Below the pieces are notes generated by a model. It had not been told where the DNA came from. It did no database searches and saw only the letters and a program-made list of their open reading frames with translations. The translations under genes were made by a program, and so were the position numbers. Below, piece after piece: positions 47,771-58,700 of a stretch of 64,000 bases of DNA. Origin of the DNA: Strix aluco (Eukaryota; Chordata; Aves; Strigiformes; Strigidae); contig NC_133971.1 of the NCBI RefSeq assembly GCF_031877795.1, positions 83,724,446 through 83,788,445 on the forward strand, written 5' to 3'. Every line of letters begins with the position of its first letter. The stretch's first letter is position 1.

Positions 47771-49209
47771 GCTAACAGTGCAGCAAGTTAGGCTCTTTAT
47801 CCGTGGCAAACAGTGTAGCAAGTTGGACTATTAATCTCACGCTAACAGTGCAGGAAGATCGTCTCTTTATCCGTGGCTACCAGCGCAGGAAGGTGGGCTC
47901 TTTATCCCTGGCTAACAGTGCAGCAAGATGAGCTATTTATCTCTGGCTAACAGTACAGCAAGGTGGGCTCCTGATTCTTGGATAACAGTGCAGTAAGGTG
48001 GGCTCTTTGTACCTAGCTAACAGTGCAGCAAGATGAGCTATTTATCTCTGGCTAACAGTGCAGCAAGTTGGGCTGCTGATCCTGGGAAAACAGTGTAGCA
48101 TGTTGGGCTCTTCATCTCTGGCTAACAGTGCAGCAAGATGAGCTGCTTATCTCTTGGCTACCAGCGCAGGCAGATGGGCTCTTTATCCCTGGCTAACAGC
48201 AGAGCAAGGTGGGCTCTTTATCCCTGGCTAACACTGCAGGAAGTTGGGCTGCTGATCCTTGTCTAAGAGTGTAGGAAGGTGGGCTCTTTATCCCTGGCTA
48301 ACAGTACAGCAAGATGGGCTCTTCATCTCTGGCTAACAGTGCAGCAAGATGAGCTATTGATCTCTGGCTAACAGTGCAGCAAGGTGGGCTGCTGATCCTG
48401 GGAAAACAGCGTGGCACGTTTGGCTCTTCATCTCTGGCTAACAGTGCAGCAAGATGAGCTACTTATCTCTTGGCTACCAGCGCAGCAAGGTGGGCTCTTA
48501 ATCCCTGTCTAAGAGCACAGCTAGGTGGGCTGGTGATCCTTGGCTAAGAGCGTAGGAAGGTGGGCTCTTTATCCCTGGCTAAACAGTGCAAGAATGTCAG
48601 CTCTTTATCCGTGGCTAACAGAGCAGGCAGGTGGGCTCTTTAGCCCTTGTTAACAGTGCAGTAAGTTGGGCTATTTATCTCTGGCTAGCAGCACAGCAAG
48701 GTAGGCTCTTTCTCCCTGGCAAACAGCACAGCAAGGTGGGCTGCTGATCCTTGGCTAAGAGCGTAGGAATGTGGGCTCTTTATCCCTGGCTAGCAGCGCA
48801 GCAAGGTGGGCTCTTTATCCCTGGCTAAGAGCAGAGCAAGGTGGGCTCTTTATCCCTGGCTAACCCTGCAGGAAGGTGGGCTGCTGATCCTTGGCTAAGA
48901 GCGTAGGAAGGTGGGCTCTTTATCCCTGGCTAACAGTACAGCAAGATGGGCTCTTCATCTCTGGCTAACAGTGCAGCAAAGTGAGCTATTGATCTCTTGG
49001 CTAGCAGCGCAGCAAAGTGGGCTCTTAATCCCTGGCTAACAGCAGAGCAATGTGGGCTCTTTATCCCTGGCTAACACTGTAGGAAGGTGGGCTGCTGATC
49101 CTTGGCTAAGAGCGTAGGAAGGTGGGCTCTTTATCCCTGGCTAACAATACAGCAAGGTGGGCTCTTCATCTCTGGCTAACAGTGCAGGAAGGTGGGCTCT
49201 TTATCCCTG
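47771..49209 (-). repeat. Higher-order repeat copy 5 (type alpha)
   Basis: 1,439 bp, with all four alpha marks and a private AGCAAGGTGGG near 49151. Confidence 0.92.
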
Positions 49210-50697
49210 GCTAACAGTGCAGCAAGTTAGGCTCTTTATCCGTGGCAAACAGTGTAGCAAGTTGGACTATTAATCTCATGCTAACAGTGCAGGAAGATCG
49301 TCTCTTTATCCGTGGCTACCAGCGCAGGAAGGTGGGCTCTTTATCCCTGGCTAACAGTGCAGCAAGATGAGCTATTTATCTCTGGCTAACAGTACAGCAA
49401 GGTGGGCTCCTGATTCTTGGATAACAGTGCAGTAAGGTGGGCTCTTTGTACCTAGCTAACAGTGCAGCAAGATGAGCTATTTATCTCTGGCTAACAGTGC
49501 AGCAAGTTGGGCTGCTGATCCTGGGAAAGCAGTGTAGCATGTTGGGCTCTTCATCTCTGGCTAACAGTGCAGCAAGATGAGCTGCTTATCTCTTGGCTAC
49601 CAGCGCAGGAAGGTGGGCTCTTTATCCCTGGCTAACAGCAGAGCAAGGTGGGCTCTTTATCCCTGGCTAACACTGCAGGAAGTTGGGCTGCTGATCCTTG
49701 GCTAAGAGTGTAGGAAGGTGGGCTCTTTATCCCTGGCTAACAGTACAGCAAGATGGGCTCTTCATCTCTGGCTAACAGTGCAGCAAGATGAGCTATTGAT
49801 CTCTGGCTAACAGTGCAGCAAGGTGGGCTGCTGATCCTGGGAAAACAGCGTGGCACGTTTGGCTCTTCATCTCTGGCTAACAGTGCAGCAAGATGAGCTA
49901 CTTATCTCTTGGCTACCAGCGCAGCAAGGTGGGCTCTTAATCCCTGTCTAAGAGCACAGCTAGGTGGGCTGGTGATCCTTGGCTAAGAGCGTAGGAAGGT
50001 GGGCTCTTTATCCCTGGCTAAACAGTGCAGGAATGTCAGCTCTTTATCCGTGGCTAACAGAGCAGGCAGGTGGGCTCTTTAGCCCTTGTTAACAGTGCAG
50101 TAAGTTGGGCTATTTATCTCTGGCTAGCAGCACAGCAAGGTAGGCTCTTTCTCCCTGGCAAACAGCACAGCAAGGTGGGCTGCTGATCCTTGGCTAAGAG
50201 CGTAGGAATGTGGGCTCTTTCTCCCTGGCTAACACTGCAGGAAGGTGGACTGCTGATCCTTGGCTAAGAGCGTAGGAATGTGGGCTCTTTATCCCTGGCT
50301 AGCAGCGCAGCAAGGTGGGCTCTTTATCCCTGGCTAAGAGCAGAGCAAGGTGGGCTCTTTATCCCTGGCTAACCCTGCAGGAAGGTGGGCTGCTGATCCT
50401 TGGCTAAGAGCGTAGGAAGGTGGGCTCTTTATCCCTGGCTAACAGTACAGCAAGATGGGCTCTTCATCTCTGGCTAACAGTGCAGCAAAGTGAGCTATTG
50501 ATCTCTTGGCTAGCAGCGCAGCAAAGTGGGCTCTTAATCCCTGGCTAACAGCAGAGCAATGTGGGCTCTTTATCCCTGGCTAACACTGTAGGAAGGTGGG
50601 CTGCTGATCCTTGGCTAAGAGCGTAGGAAGGTGGGCTCTTTATCCCTGGCTAACAATACAGCAGGGTGGGCTCTTCATCTCTGGCTAACAGTGCAGG
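49210..50697 (-). repeat. Higher-order repeat copy 6 (type beta, with extra monomers)
   Basis: Carries all four beta marks. An extra 69 bp (two monomers) at about 50217-50285 repeats the neighbouring TCCTTGGCTAAGAGCGTAGG block. The copy ends where the sequence diverges at about 50698. Confidence 0.9.
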
Positions 50698-53420
50698 AAC
50701 GTGGTCTATTTATCCATGGTAAGAGGGCAGCAAGTTAGGCTCTTTATCCGTGGCAAACAATGTAGCAAGTTGGACTATTAATCTCAGGCTAACAGTGCAG
50801 GAAGATCGTCTCTTTATCCGTGGCTACCAGCGCAGGAAGGTGGGCTCTTTATCCCTGGCTAACAGTGCAGCAAGATGAGCTATTTATCTCTGGCTAACAG
50901 TGCAGCAAGTTGGGCTGCTGATCCTGGGAAAACAGCGTAGCATGTTGGGCTCTTTATCCCTGGCTAACACTGCAGGAAGGTGGGCTGCTGATCCTTGGCT
51001 AAGAGTGTAGGAAGGTGGGCTCTTTATCCCTGGCTAACAGTACAGTACGATGGGCTCTTCATCTCTGGCTAGCAGTGCAGCAAGGTGGGCTCTTTGTCCC
51101 TGGCTAACAGTGCAGGAAGATGGTCTATTTATCCATGGTAAGAGTGCAGCAAGTTAGGCTCTTTATCCGTGGCAAACAGTATAGCAAGTTGGACTATTAA
51201 TCTCAGGCTAACAGTGCAGGAAAATCGTCTCTTTATGCGTGGCTACCAGTGCGGGAAGTTGGGCGCTTTATCCCTGGCTAACAGTGCAGCAAGATGAGCT
51301 ATTTATCTCTGGCTAACAGTGCAGCAAGATGGGCTATTTATCTCTTGGCTACCAGCACAGCAAGGTGGGCTCTTAATCCCTGGCTAACAGCAGAGCAAGG
51401 TGGGCTCTTTATCCCTGGCTAACACTACAGGAACTTGCGCTGCTGATCCTTGGCTAAGAGCGTAGGAAGGTGGGCTCCTTATCCCTGGCTAACACCGCAG
51501 GAAGGTGGGCTGCTGATCCTTGGCTAAGAGCGTAGGAAGGTGGGCTCTTTATCCCTGGCTAACAGTACGGCAAGATGGGCTCTTTGTCTCTGGCTACCAG
51601 TGCAGCAAGGTGGTGTATTTATCCATGGTAAGAGTGCAGCAAGTTAGGCTCTTTATCCGTGGCAAACATTGTAGCAGGTTGGACTATTAATCTCAGGCTA
51701 ACAGTGCAGGAAGATCATCTCTTTATCTGTGGCTACCAAGGCAGGAGGGTGGGCTCTTTATCCCTGGCAAACAGTGTAGCAAGTTGGACTATTAATCTCA
51801 GGCTTACAGTGCAGCAAGGTGGGCTCCTGATACTTGGGTAACAGTGTAGCATGTTGGGCTCTTTATCCCTGGTTAATAGTGCAGGAATGTCGGCTCTTCA
51901 TCCTTGGCTAACAGAGCAGCAAGTTGGGCTCTTTATCCATGGCTAACAGTGCAACAAGATGAGCTATTTATCTCTTGGCTACCAGCGCAGGAATGTGGGC
52001 TCTTTATCCCTAGCTAACATCGCTGGAAGAAGGACTATTTATCCATGGCCAGCTGTGCAGGAATATGGGCTCATTATCCCTGGCAAACAGTGCAGCAAGT
52101 TGGGCTCTTTATCTCTGGCTAACCGTGCAGCAAGGTGGGCTCTTTGTCCCTGGCTAACAGTGCAGAAAGGTGGTCTATTTATCCATGGTATTTGTGCAGC
52201 AAGTTAGGCTCTTTATCTGTGGCAAACAGTGTAGCAATTTGGACTATTAATCTCAGGCTAACAGTGCAGGAAGATCGTCTCTTTATCCGTGGCTACCAGC
52301 GTAGTAAGTTGGGCTCTTTATCCCTGGCTAACAGTGCAGCAAGATGAGCTACTTTTCTCCTGGCTACCAGCGCAGCAAGGGGGGCTCTAAATCCCTGGCT
52401 AAGAGCACAGCTAGGTGGGCTGGTGATCCTTGGCTAAGAGCGTAGGAAGGTGGGCTCTTTATCCCTGGCTAACAATACAGCAGGATGGGCTCTTCATCTC
52501 TGGCTAACAGTGCAGCAAGGTGGGCTCTTTGTCCCTGGCTAACAGTGCAGGAACGTGGTCTATTTATCCATGGTAAGAGGGCAGCAAGTTAGGCTCTTTA
52601 TCCGTGGCAAATAATGTAGCAAGTTGGACTATTAATCTCAGGCTAACAGTGCAGGAAAATCGTCTCTTTATGCGTGGCTACCAGTGCGGGAAGTTGGGCT
52701 CTTTATCCCTGGCTAACAGTGCAGCAAGATGAGCTATTTATCTCTGGCTAACAGTGCAGCAAGATGAGCAATTTACCTCTTGGCTAGCAGTGCAGGAAGG
52801 TGGGCTCTTTATCCCTGGCTAACAGTGCAGCAAGGTGGGCTCTTTGTCCCTGGCTAACAGTTCAGGAACGTGGTCTATTTATCCATGGTAAGAGTGCAGC
52901 AAGTTAGGCTCTTTATCCGTGGCAAACAGTGTAGCAAGTTGGACTATTAATCTCAGGCTAACAGTGCAGGAACATCGTCTCTTTTTCCGTGGTTACCAGA
53001 GCAGGAAGGTGGGCTCTTCATCTCTGGCTAACAGCGCTGGAAGATGAGCTATTTATCTCTGGCTAACAGTGCAGCAAGGTGGACTCCTTATCCTTGGCTA
53101 ACAGCGTAACAAGTTGGGCTCTTTATCCGTGGCTAACAGAGCAGGTAAGTGGGCTCTTTTGTCCTTGTTAACAGTGCTGTAATTTGGGCTATTAATCTCT
53201 TTCTAGCAGTGTAGGAAGGTGGTCTCTTCATCCCCGGCTAACAGTGGAGCAAGGTGGGCCCTTTATCCCTGGCTAGCAGCGCAGGAATTTGGTCTCTTTA
53301 TCCCTGGATCACATCGAAGGAAGTTGGGCTCTTAATCCCTGGCTAACAGCGCAGCAATTTGTGCTCTTTCTGCCTGGCGAACAGTGCAGGAAGTTGGGCT
53401 CTTTTTCTCTGGCTAACAGT

Positions 53421-53446
53421 GTCGCTTTATAGACAGACAAAGCGAC
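53421..53446. other. Perfect 8-bp inverted repeat at the satellite edge
   Basis: GTCGCTTT (53421-53428) and AAAGCGAC (53439-53446) flank a 10-base loop, exactly where the satellite stops. On the minus strand it lies about 40 bases beyond the poly(A) signal. Confidence 0.6.
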
Positions 53447-53670
53447 ACACACAGACTCACATGGGTGAAGAAACGGCTAGTATTTTTATTACTAAAAGCA
53501 TGCATTTTTATATATTTCAGGTGCCAGAGTGTTACAATGTAACTGTTCAAAAAGTTGTTTTTAACATTCTCACTGGATAACCTTGATCAGTTTCCTCCCT
53601 GCATGCTTCATCCTGCTATGTAGTCAGTAACTCCTTGAAAGTTTTCTGCTTTAACCAAAGCTTCCTTATC
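53447..53670 (-). other. 3' UTR of the minus-strand terminal exon
   Basis: Moderately AT-rich sequence between the stop codon and the satellite. On the minus strand it carries an AATAAA signal followed by a GT-rich stretch (GTGAGTCTGTGTGTG), the usual downstream element for cleavage and polyadenylation. Confidence 0.6.
53485..53490 (-). promoter_or_regulatory. Poly(A) signal AATAAA
   Basis: The minus-strand AATAAA lies about 180 bases after the TGA at 53671-53673. The GT-rich stretch 15-35 bases further on supports its use. Confidence 0.6.
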
Positions 53671-53769
53671 TCAAGGGTACACCGGAATCTTGTCAAGGTC
53701 AAACTCTTCTTCAACCAGGTTATCGGCAAACCAGCTGCTTTCCCCGACAGTAGCCCAAGGGAATGGTAT
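53671..53769 (-). CDS. Terminal coding exon of an unrecognised gene (partial)
   Basis: On the minus strand, an acceptor (TTTTTTTAATGTACACACATAG) is followed by 33 codons ending in TGA. The encoded tail starts IPFPWATVGESSWFADNL and ends DKIPVYP; it is acidic in the middle (EEEFDLD) and looks protein-like in composition. A clean acceptor, stop, poly(A) signal and GT-rich element together argue for a genuine last exon. The upstream exons are not visible; the next 1.7 kb upstream is mostly LTR sequence. I do not recognise the family. It could be live, or the 3' remnant of a broken copy. Confidence 0.5.
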   Translation of the reverse strand: MPFPWATVGESSWFADNLVEEEFDLDKIPVYP

Positions 53770-53876
53770 CTATGTGTGTACATTAAAAAAAGGAAAAGAG
53801 GTATGGTTAATTAGAATGTAATGGCAAACATGGAACCTGAGCATAATGTAAATGTTATGGAATGAGGGGTGGATAC

Positions 53877-54476
53877 TGTCCCAGTTTCAGCTGGGACAGA
53901 GCTAATTTTTCTTCTCAGCAGCTAAAACAGGGCTGTGTTTCAGATCCAGTACGGGATTTGGTATGAGAATAAAGTTGATAATGCAGCGATGCTTTCAGTT
54001 GCTGCTAAGGAATCAAGGACTTTCCCACGTCCCATGTCCTGCCCGTGTGCAGGTGCACAAAAAGCTGAGAGGGAGCACAGCCATAGCGATGGACCCAAAT
54101 TGGCCACTGAAATATTCTGTATCGTACGACATCATGCTCAGTGTATAGAGGAGGGTTGGCCAGGAAGTTTGCTCTCCCTCTCTTCCACGGTTGCAGCTCC
54201 CGGATTTTCTCTCCTCTGAGATCGCTCACCAGGAAGGGCTGAGCATCGGTCGGTGGGTGGTGAGCAATCACGCTGTGCATCACTTGTTTGTATATTCTAT
54301 TATTGCTATAATTATTATAAGTATTTTAATCTCATTTAAATTTTTAGATTGTTTTTATCTCAACCTACAAGTTTCCTTACCTTTACCCATCCAGTTGCCT
54401 CCACCAACCCCTGTGCAGAGAAGGTGAGTGAGCGGCTGTGTGGTGTTTGGCTGTCGGTCGGGTTTAAACAACGATA
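53877..54476 (+). mobile_element. Solo LTR of a bird endogenous retrovirus (ERVL-type, family A)
   Basis: Starts TGTCCCAGTTTCAGCTGGGA and ends near GGTTTAAACAACGATA. Internal phrases such as CTGGGACAGAGCTAATTTT, a CGACATCATGCTCAGTGTATA block with a TATA-like element, and TTTTTATCTCAACCTACAAG match a common bird LTR that I recognise from memory. No gag, pol or env lies beside it, so it is a solo LTR. No convincing target-site duplication is seen. Confidence 0.72.
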
Positions 54477-54499
54477 TGGCCAAAATGAAAAAAAAATAC

Positions 54500-55475
54500 T
54501 GACCAAAGTCAATCATCTTGTGATCCTGTAAATAGCAATCCTGAGTAAGACCCTTTGAGCTCTCCGGGATCACAGCAGGCTGTGACCCAGTATCTCTGAG
54601 TTGGGATGCCTCTCAGGGTAGATATCACGAGGATTTCAAATAATAGATTTCTTGAGGATTTCAAAGGAAGATTTCCAAGATCATCTGCTGATAGATGCCA
54701 GTGAAGATAAAGGGTTCGAAGATCATCTGCTGACAAATGCTGATGATGCAGAATAGTGAGTAATTCACTACAATCAGATTTCTTCAAAGTTTCAAAGATC
54801 GTTTGGTACCAATAATTTACTATCATAGGTTAAATTCTGTATGTGTGTGTGTGTGTGTGTTTGTGTTTACGCATTCGATTTAGGGAAGTTTGTAGTGTTG
54901 ACTATAACAACTTTTTTAAATCACTCTGATAATTGGTTGATGATTAAATATTGTTAAAAACTGTTCAATCTAATCTTGTGGTTTACCGTAACAGTGTTAA
55001 TAAATCTTTAATTGCTGCTACCTCAAATTGTGTAGGATCCATAATCACTCGTTCCCCCACAAATTGGTGTAATAACTCAACAAGAGTTACCATTTATATT
55101 AATAAGAGTTACCCTTTATATTTTTTCCATTAGACATAAACTGTTGACCAAGTCTGCGACTAAGCCTGGATCCAGCCTCACCTAGACGTCTCTCTGAGAA
55201 GGAGTTTAGAAAGCAAGGGGGTCCATTCTGAACTTTGTGACTCAACAGGAGGGTCTCCCTTACCTTTTTATGTCTCTGGTCTCTGTGTAAATAATTTTAA
55301 ATAAATTCTAACTTGATTTTCCTTTGTATGTTTCTTCCATGTAGTAAGTTATAGAGTGAATGTTGCCATCGAACTTTGCGAAGTCACACTTCTATAACAT
55401 CACATTAAAATCACTTTTTGCTAATACCTTCCACGGTGTCTCTTCAAGTGATCTAAAACACCCACCCACAACACA
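54500..55475 (+). mobile_element. Second bird ERV LTR (ERVL-like, family B)
   Basis: Includes a GT run, GATAATTGGTTGATGATTAA, the phrase ATAATCACTCGTTCCCCCAC, an AATAAA at 55300-55305 and an end near TCTTCAAGTGATCTAAAACA. This order matches a bird LTR that I recognise from memory. Both ends are approximate. It lies directly after family A and in the same orientation. No internal coding region is present. Confidence 0.68.
54841..54861 (+). repeat. GT dinucleotide microsatellite
   Basis: About nine GT units within the second LTR. Confidence 0.9.
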
Positions 55476-56397
55476 CCTGCCCGGGGGCCCAGGGGCCCTG
55501 AGGACCCCCTACCAGGTGGTGGCCTGGGCCAGCTGGCAGGTGACAGTATGGACCTGGGCAGACTCACGGGACACTGGCAGCGCCATGACAGAGGGCAGCA
55601 CTCAGGCAGGGACCAGCGGTGACATGGCTGGGGTGGTGAAGCTCCCGCTGGGCACCTCTGATGCTGTCAGAAGCTGGAAGGGAACCTCTCTGCAGGGGGA
55701 AGCGAAGAGGGGTGATGGGGTGAGAGCCTGGCGGGCAGAGCTGGCGGGGGAGTTCCCTGGAGAGCAGGAGCCTGAGGAGGAGCAGGAGCCTGCTGCTGCA
55801 TCTGCCATGGTGGTTGGGCAGTGCGGGGTCTGTTTGGGGCAAACAGGGTTTTGGGGGTCTGGCCCCATGGTGATCATTCCACCAGCACCTGCTTCAGCCA
55901 GCCTTACAGGGTTTTGCTTCTTCACACCACAAATCCCATCTCAGCAGTTCCCCATCCTGCTGAGTTCCTGTCTCCAATGAGTATTTCCCATCCCCACAAT
56001 GGTTTCCCATGTCAATGACGATTTCTCAACCCCGTGATGGTTTCCGATCCCAACAGTCTCCCCAGATCTGCAATCTCCCATCGCAAGCATGATTTTTTTG
56101 GGGACGTGAATTTTGTGTCCAAGGGGAAGGGATGGGGCCAGCACTGGTGGCCCTGCGATACCGACATGTGTGTGCTGCCCCATCCTGCCCCATCCGTGGG
56201 GATGAGCAGGGGCTTGGGGTGCTTTTGGGTTGGTGTTGTCCTCTCCCTCTCCACTCCCAACTGTGGTAGAACTGGTGCTGGTACCGCTACATGGGGAGCT
56301 GTCACCAAAATTTGGCAACTGGCTCGTGCTGACCAAGGAGAGAGGCTGGGACACAACGTACAGGATTACAAAGGGAATTCTTTTATTCATGCCCATG
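55476..56397. other. Unassigned sequence with a degenerate 22-bp repeat
   Basis: No gene recognised. Positions 55975-56062 hold about four degenerate copies of a block around TTTCCCATCCCCACAATGG. The open frames here lack any family resemblance and are probably chance. Confidence 0.5.
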
Positions 56398-57168
56398 CAT
56401 GTGCAATTTCAGACACAAATGCAGATGCAGATGCCATTCCGGATGCAGATACCACTGCAGATGCAAATACTATTCCAGATGGAACTACAGAAAGGATTTG
56501 CACTGCGGACACCACTGCAGATGCATTATCAATGCAGATACAGTTACAGGTACAGTTACAGGTCCAGGCACCATTAGAGAGACAGATACTGGCACTATCA
56601 GAAATACAGACACTGGCTCCATCACCCGTGTCAATATAATTACAGACACAGACTCACACTGAATTGCAGATACAGTTGCAGATGAGGCACAAAATAGCTA
56701 CAATTCCAGATACACAGACAGTTCCAGATGCAGTTTAGGGTACAAGTACAGTCACAGATAAAAGGACACATTCAACGAGACAAGCAGCGGCAGATACAGC
56801 AAATGGCACCATGACTGACTGAGGTACCATGAGACAGAGGAGCCGTTACACATATACAGCACCAGCACAGAGCTGTGCTGCCACAGGCAGAGGTAACTAA
56901 CAGGTAGCTGCACGAACAGCCACCGACAGAGATAGGGATGAGGATATAGAGATGGATACAAATACAGTGACAGACATTGGTACAACTCCAGAGATGGGCA
57001 AAATTACACATTGTTCTTTCTCTACACAGGCAGAGAAAGAGCTATAGATATGGGCACTGGAACACACTCAGATGCAATTGCTGACACAGATACAGTCGGA
57101 GGTACAGATACAATTACACATACAGGTACCAGTTCCACCACGTGTACCAATAAACACGTCCCAGGTGC
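56398..57168 (+). repeat. CAGAT-rich minisatellite, left part
   Basis: Degenerate tandem 6-18 bp units built from CAGATGCAGATACCA and ACAGATAC. It becomes less regular to the right. It ends at the 5' end of an LTR and resumes on the LTR's other side. Confidence 0.8.
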
Positions 57169-57828
57169 TGTAAGGAACTGAAGGAATTGATGCCTCAAAC
57201 ATTCATCGACACAGAAAGCCTCCAGGACAAGCTGTGGCCTTTGGATTAGTCGAAGGAATGTCCCCCAGGGAAGCGGGAGCATATCGAAGGCTGCACCCCC
57301 CACTCCCTTGCAGCTGCACTGACAAACTCCTCAGATGAGCCTCGAAGGGGGGAAACTGGACTGAGTGAAACCAGGTGTCTCCCCTCAGGCACAAGTACCC
57401 CTAAGCCCGACACTGTGAGGCTCTGCTGTGCAAGCCAGACACCGTGCTTGCCCTGCTAATGACTTCGCACCTTCGCCGCTGAAGTGGTAACAAGAACTGG
57501 TAAGAGGGGATCACCTCTGGGGTGACCGATAAGAAGCGTGAAGTCAGCAAAAATCTCTGGGAACAGAGGAAAAGCCAAAGCTGGGCAGGGCAAGTACGAC
57601 CACTCACCAACTCAACTGGAACCCCCGCTCCACCTTTATCCTCGTCTCTCATGGAAATGAGTTTGTGGAATCCCTGCCCCTCCTCGTCTAGTATGCTAAT
57701 CAGCTGATAAAACGAACTTACAAGGGGACAGAAACTTTGCTGGGTGTGCACCCACCACCCAAGATCACTGGACCTGAGACAGTGCTGGATCCAGGGGTGC
57801 TGATCCGGATTGCTTTGACTCTCTTTCT

Positions 57829-57887
57829 TCCTTTCCCTTTCCCTTCCCCTTCCCCTTCCCCTTCCCCTTCCCCTCCCTTCCTTCTCA
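57829..57887 (+). repeat. Polypyrimidine tract with CCCCTT hexamers
   Basis: Several successive CCCCTT units inside the ERVK LTR. The minus strand is a run of GGGGAA with at least five G4 blocks, a candidate quadruplex. Confidence 0.85.
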
Positions 57888-57950
57888 GAGATTTATAAGA
57901 GACCATGTTGCTTATTATCCTTTTCCAAGTCTAAATTGCTTTCTACTGCC

Positions 57951-57956
57951 AATAAA
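57951..57956 (+). promoter_or_regulatory. LTR poly(A) signal
   Basis: AATAAA at the expected place in the 3' half of the ERVK LTR. Confidence 0.65.
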
Positions 57957-58055
57957 ACATTTTAACTGGTTGTCTGGTGTTGTTTCACCTTAATTTAACC
58001 CGAGGGGATCACTGAACCGTTGTGACTCTCTGGGCTTCCAGTCCGGGTCACGACA

Positions 58056-58700
58056 GATGCCACCACTGCAGATGCAGATACCACTGCAGATACCACTGCA
58101 GATGCAGATACCACTGCAGATGGCCCTGCAGAATGAAATACCCTTGCAGACACCTTTGCAGACACACGGTCCATCCCTCCTAACCCTGCAGATGCAGAAA
58201 CCAATGCTAACAGCATGGCAGACGCAGACGCCATCGCAGACTGACACACCCCGGCAGACGCACACGCCGTTACAGACGCCAAACCAGCTGCAGGTCCCTC
58301 GGAAGCCAATTCAGCTGCAGACAGGTACCACCGCAGACCCCACTGCAGATGTCATTCCAGGAGCAAACACCAACAGCGAGCACTGCAGGTGAACACCCGA
58401 CTGAAGATGGGGACACCACGGCAGATGCCCCCACAGCTGCCACGGCCATTGCAGGAACCCTTGCAGATGTCACTGCGGACGCAGACACCCCTGCCGATGC
58501 CACTGCAGGGGCAGACACTGTTGCAGACACTATTTTCCCTCAGACACTACTGCCTGCACCACACCGTAGATGCTGTTGCGCTTTGCATTCCTGCGCAGGT
58601 ACCACTGCAGGTGGAGGTGCTTTGGCAGATCCCACTCCGGGTGCAGACACGCCTGCAGACGGCATTGCAGGTGAACGTGCAGTTGCGGATGGAGACGCTG
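58056..58700 (+). repeat. CAGAT-rich minisatellite, right part
   Basis: The most regular section (58060-58130) alternates CCACTGCAGATACCACTGCA with CAGATGCAGATA. It decays rightward into scattered CACTGCAGATG and GCAGACAC units. It continues the array split by the LTR. Confidence 0.85.

Larger units (their letters stand above)
42443..53420 (-). repeat. 35-bp satellite, right arm (inverted)
   Basis: Same 35-bp monomer as the left arm, read on the minus strand (plus-strand form GGGCTCTTTATCCCTGGCTA followed by ACAG). Positions 42541-50697 are six copies of a 1,439-bp higher-order repeat; 50698-53420 is a more irregular stretch with older-looking monomers. The arm length (about 10.98 kb) almost equals that of the left arm, but the internal order differs. 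Confidence 0.97.
57169..58055 (+). mobile_element. Solo LTR of a bird ERVK-type endogenous retrovirus
   Basis: Starts TGTAAGGAACTGAAGG and ends GGTCACGACA. It contains AAACGAACTTACAAGGGGAC, a polypyrimidine block, an AATAAA at 57951-57956 and ACCCGAGGGGATCACTGAAC, a pattern I recognise from bird ERVK LTRs. Flanking GGTGC and GATGC may be a one-mismatch target duplication. It interrupts the CAGAT-rich minisatellite and so is younger than it. No internal viral genes are present. Confidence 0.75.

Noticed and set aside
32309-52347. Repeated 60-82 codon open frames within the satellite (for example containing SWTINLRLTVQEDRLFI)
   Set aside because: The 35-bp period rotates the frame every monomer, so recurring short frames arise automatically where variants lack stops. 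They lack their own start context and do not extend to a protein-sized frame.
31470-53420. CRISPR array
   Set aside because: The 35-bp units are contiguous with no unique spacers, and the setting is vertebrate. It is a satellite.
31470-53420. Assembly fold-back artefact as the sole explanation of the inverted satellite
   Set aside because: A simple fold-back would give mirror-image arms. The arms differ in higher-order structure and in monomer order, although read support at the turn should still be confirmed.
57995-58309. Cysteine-rich minus-strand frame in the minisatellite
   Set aside because: The repeating cysteines come from the reverse complement of CTGCAGATG units; it is a low-complexity artefact.
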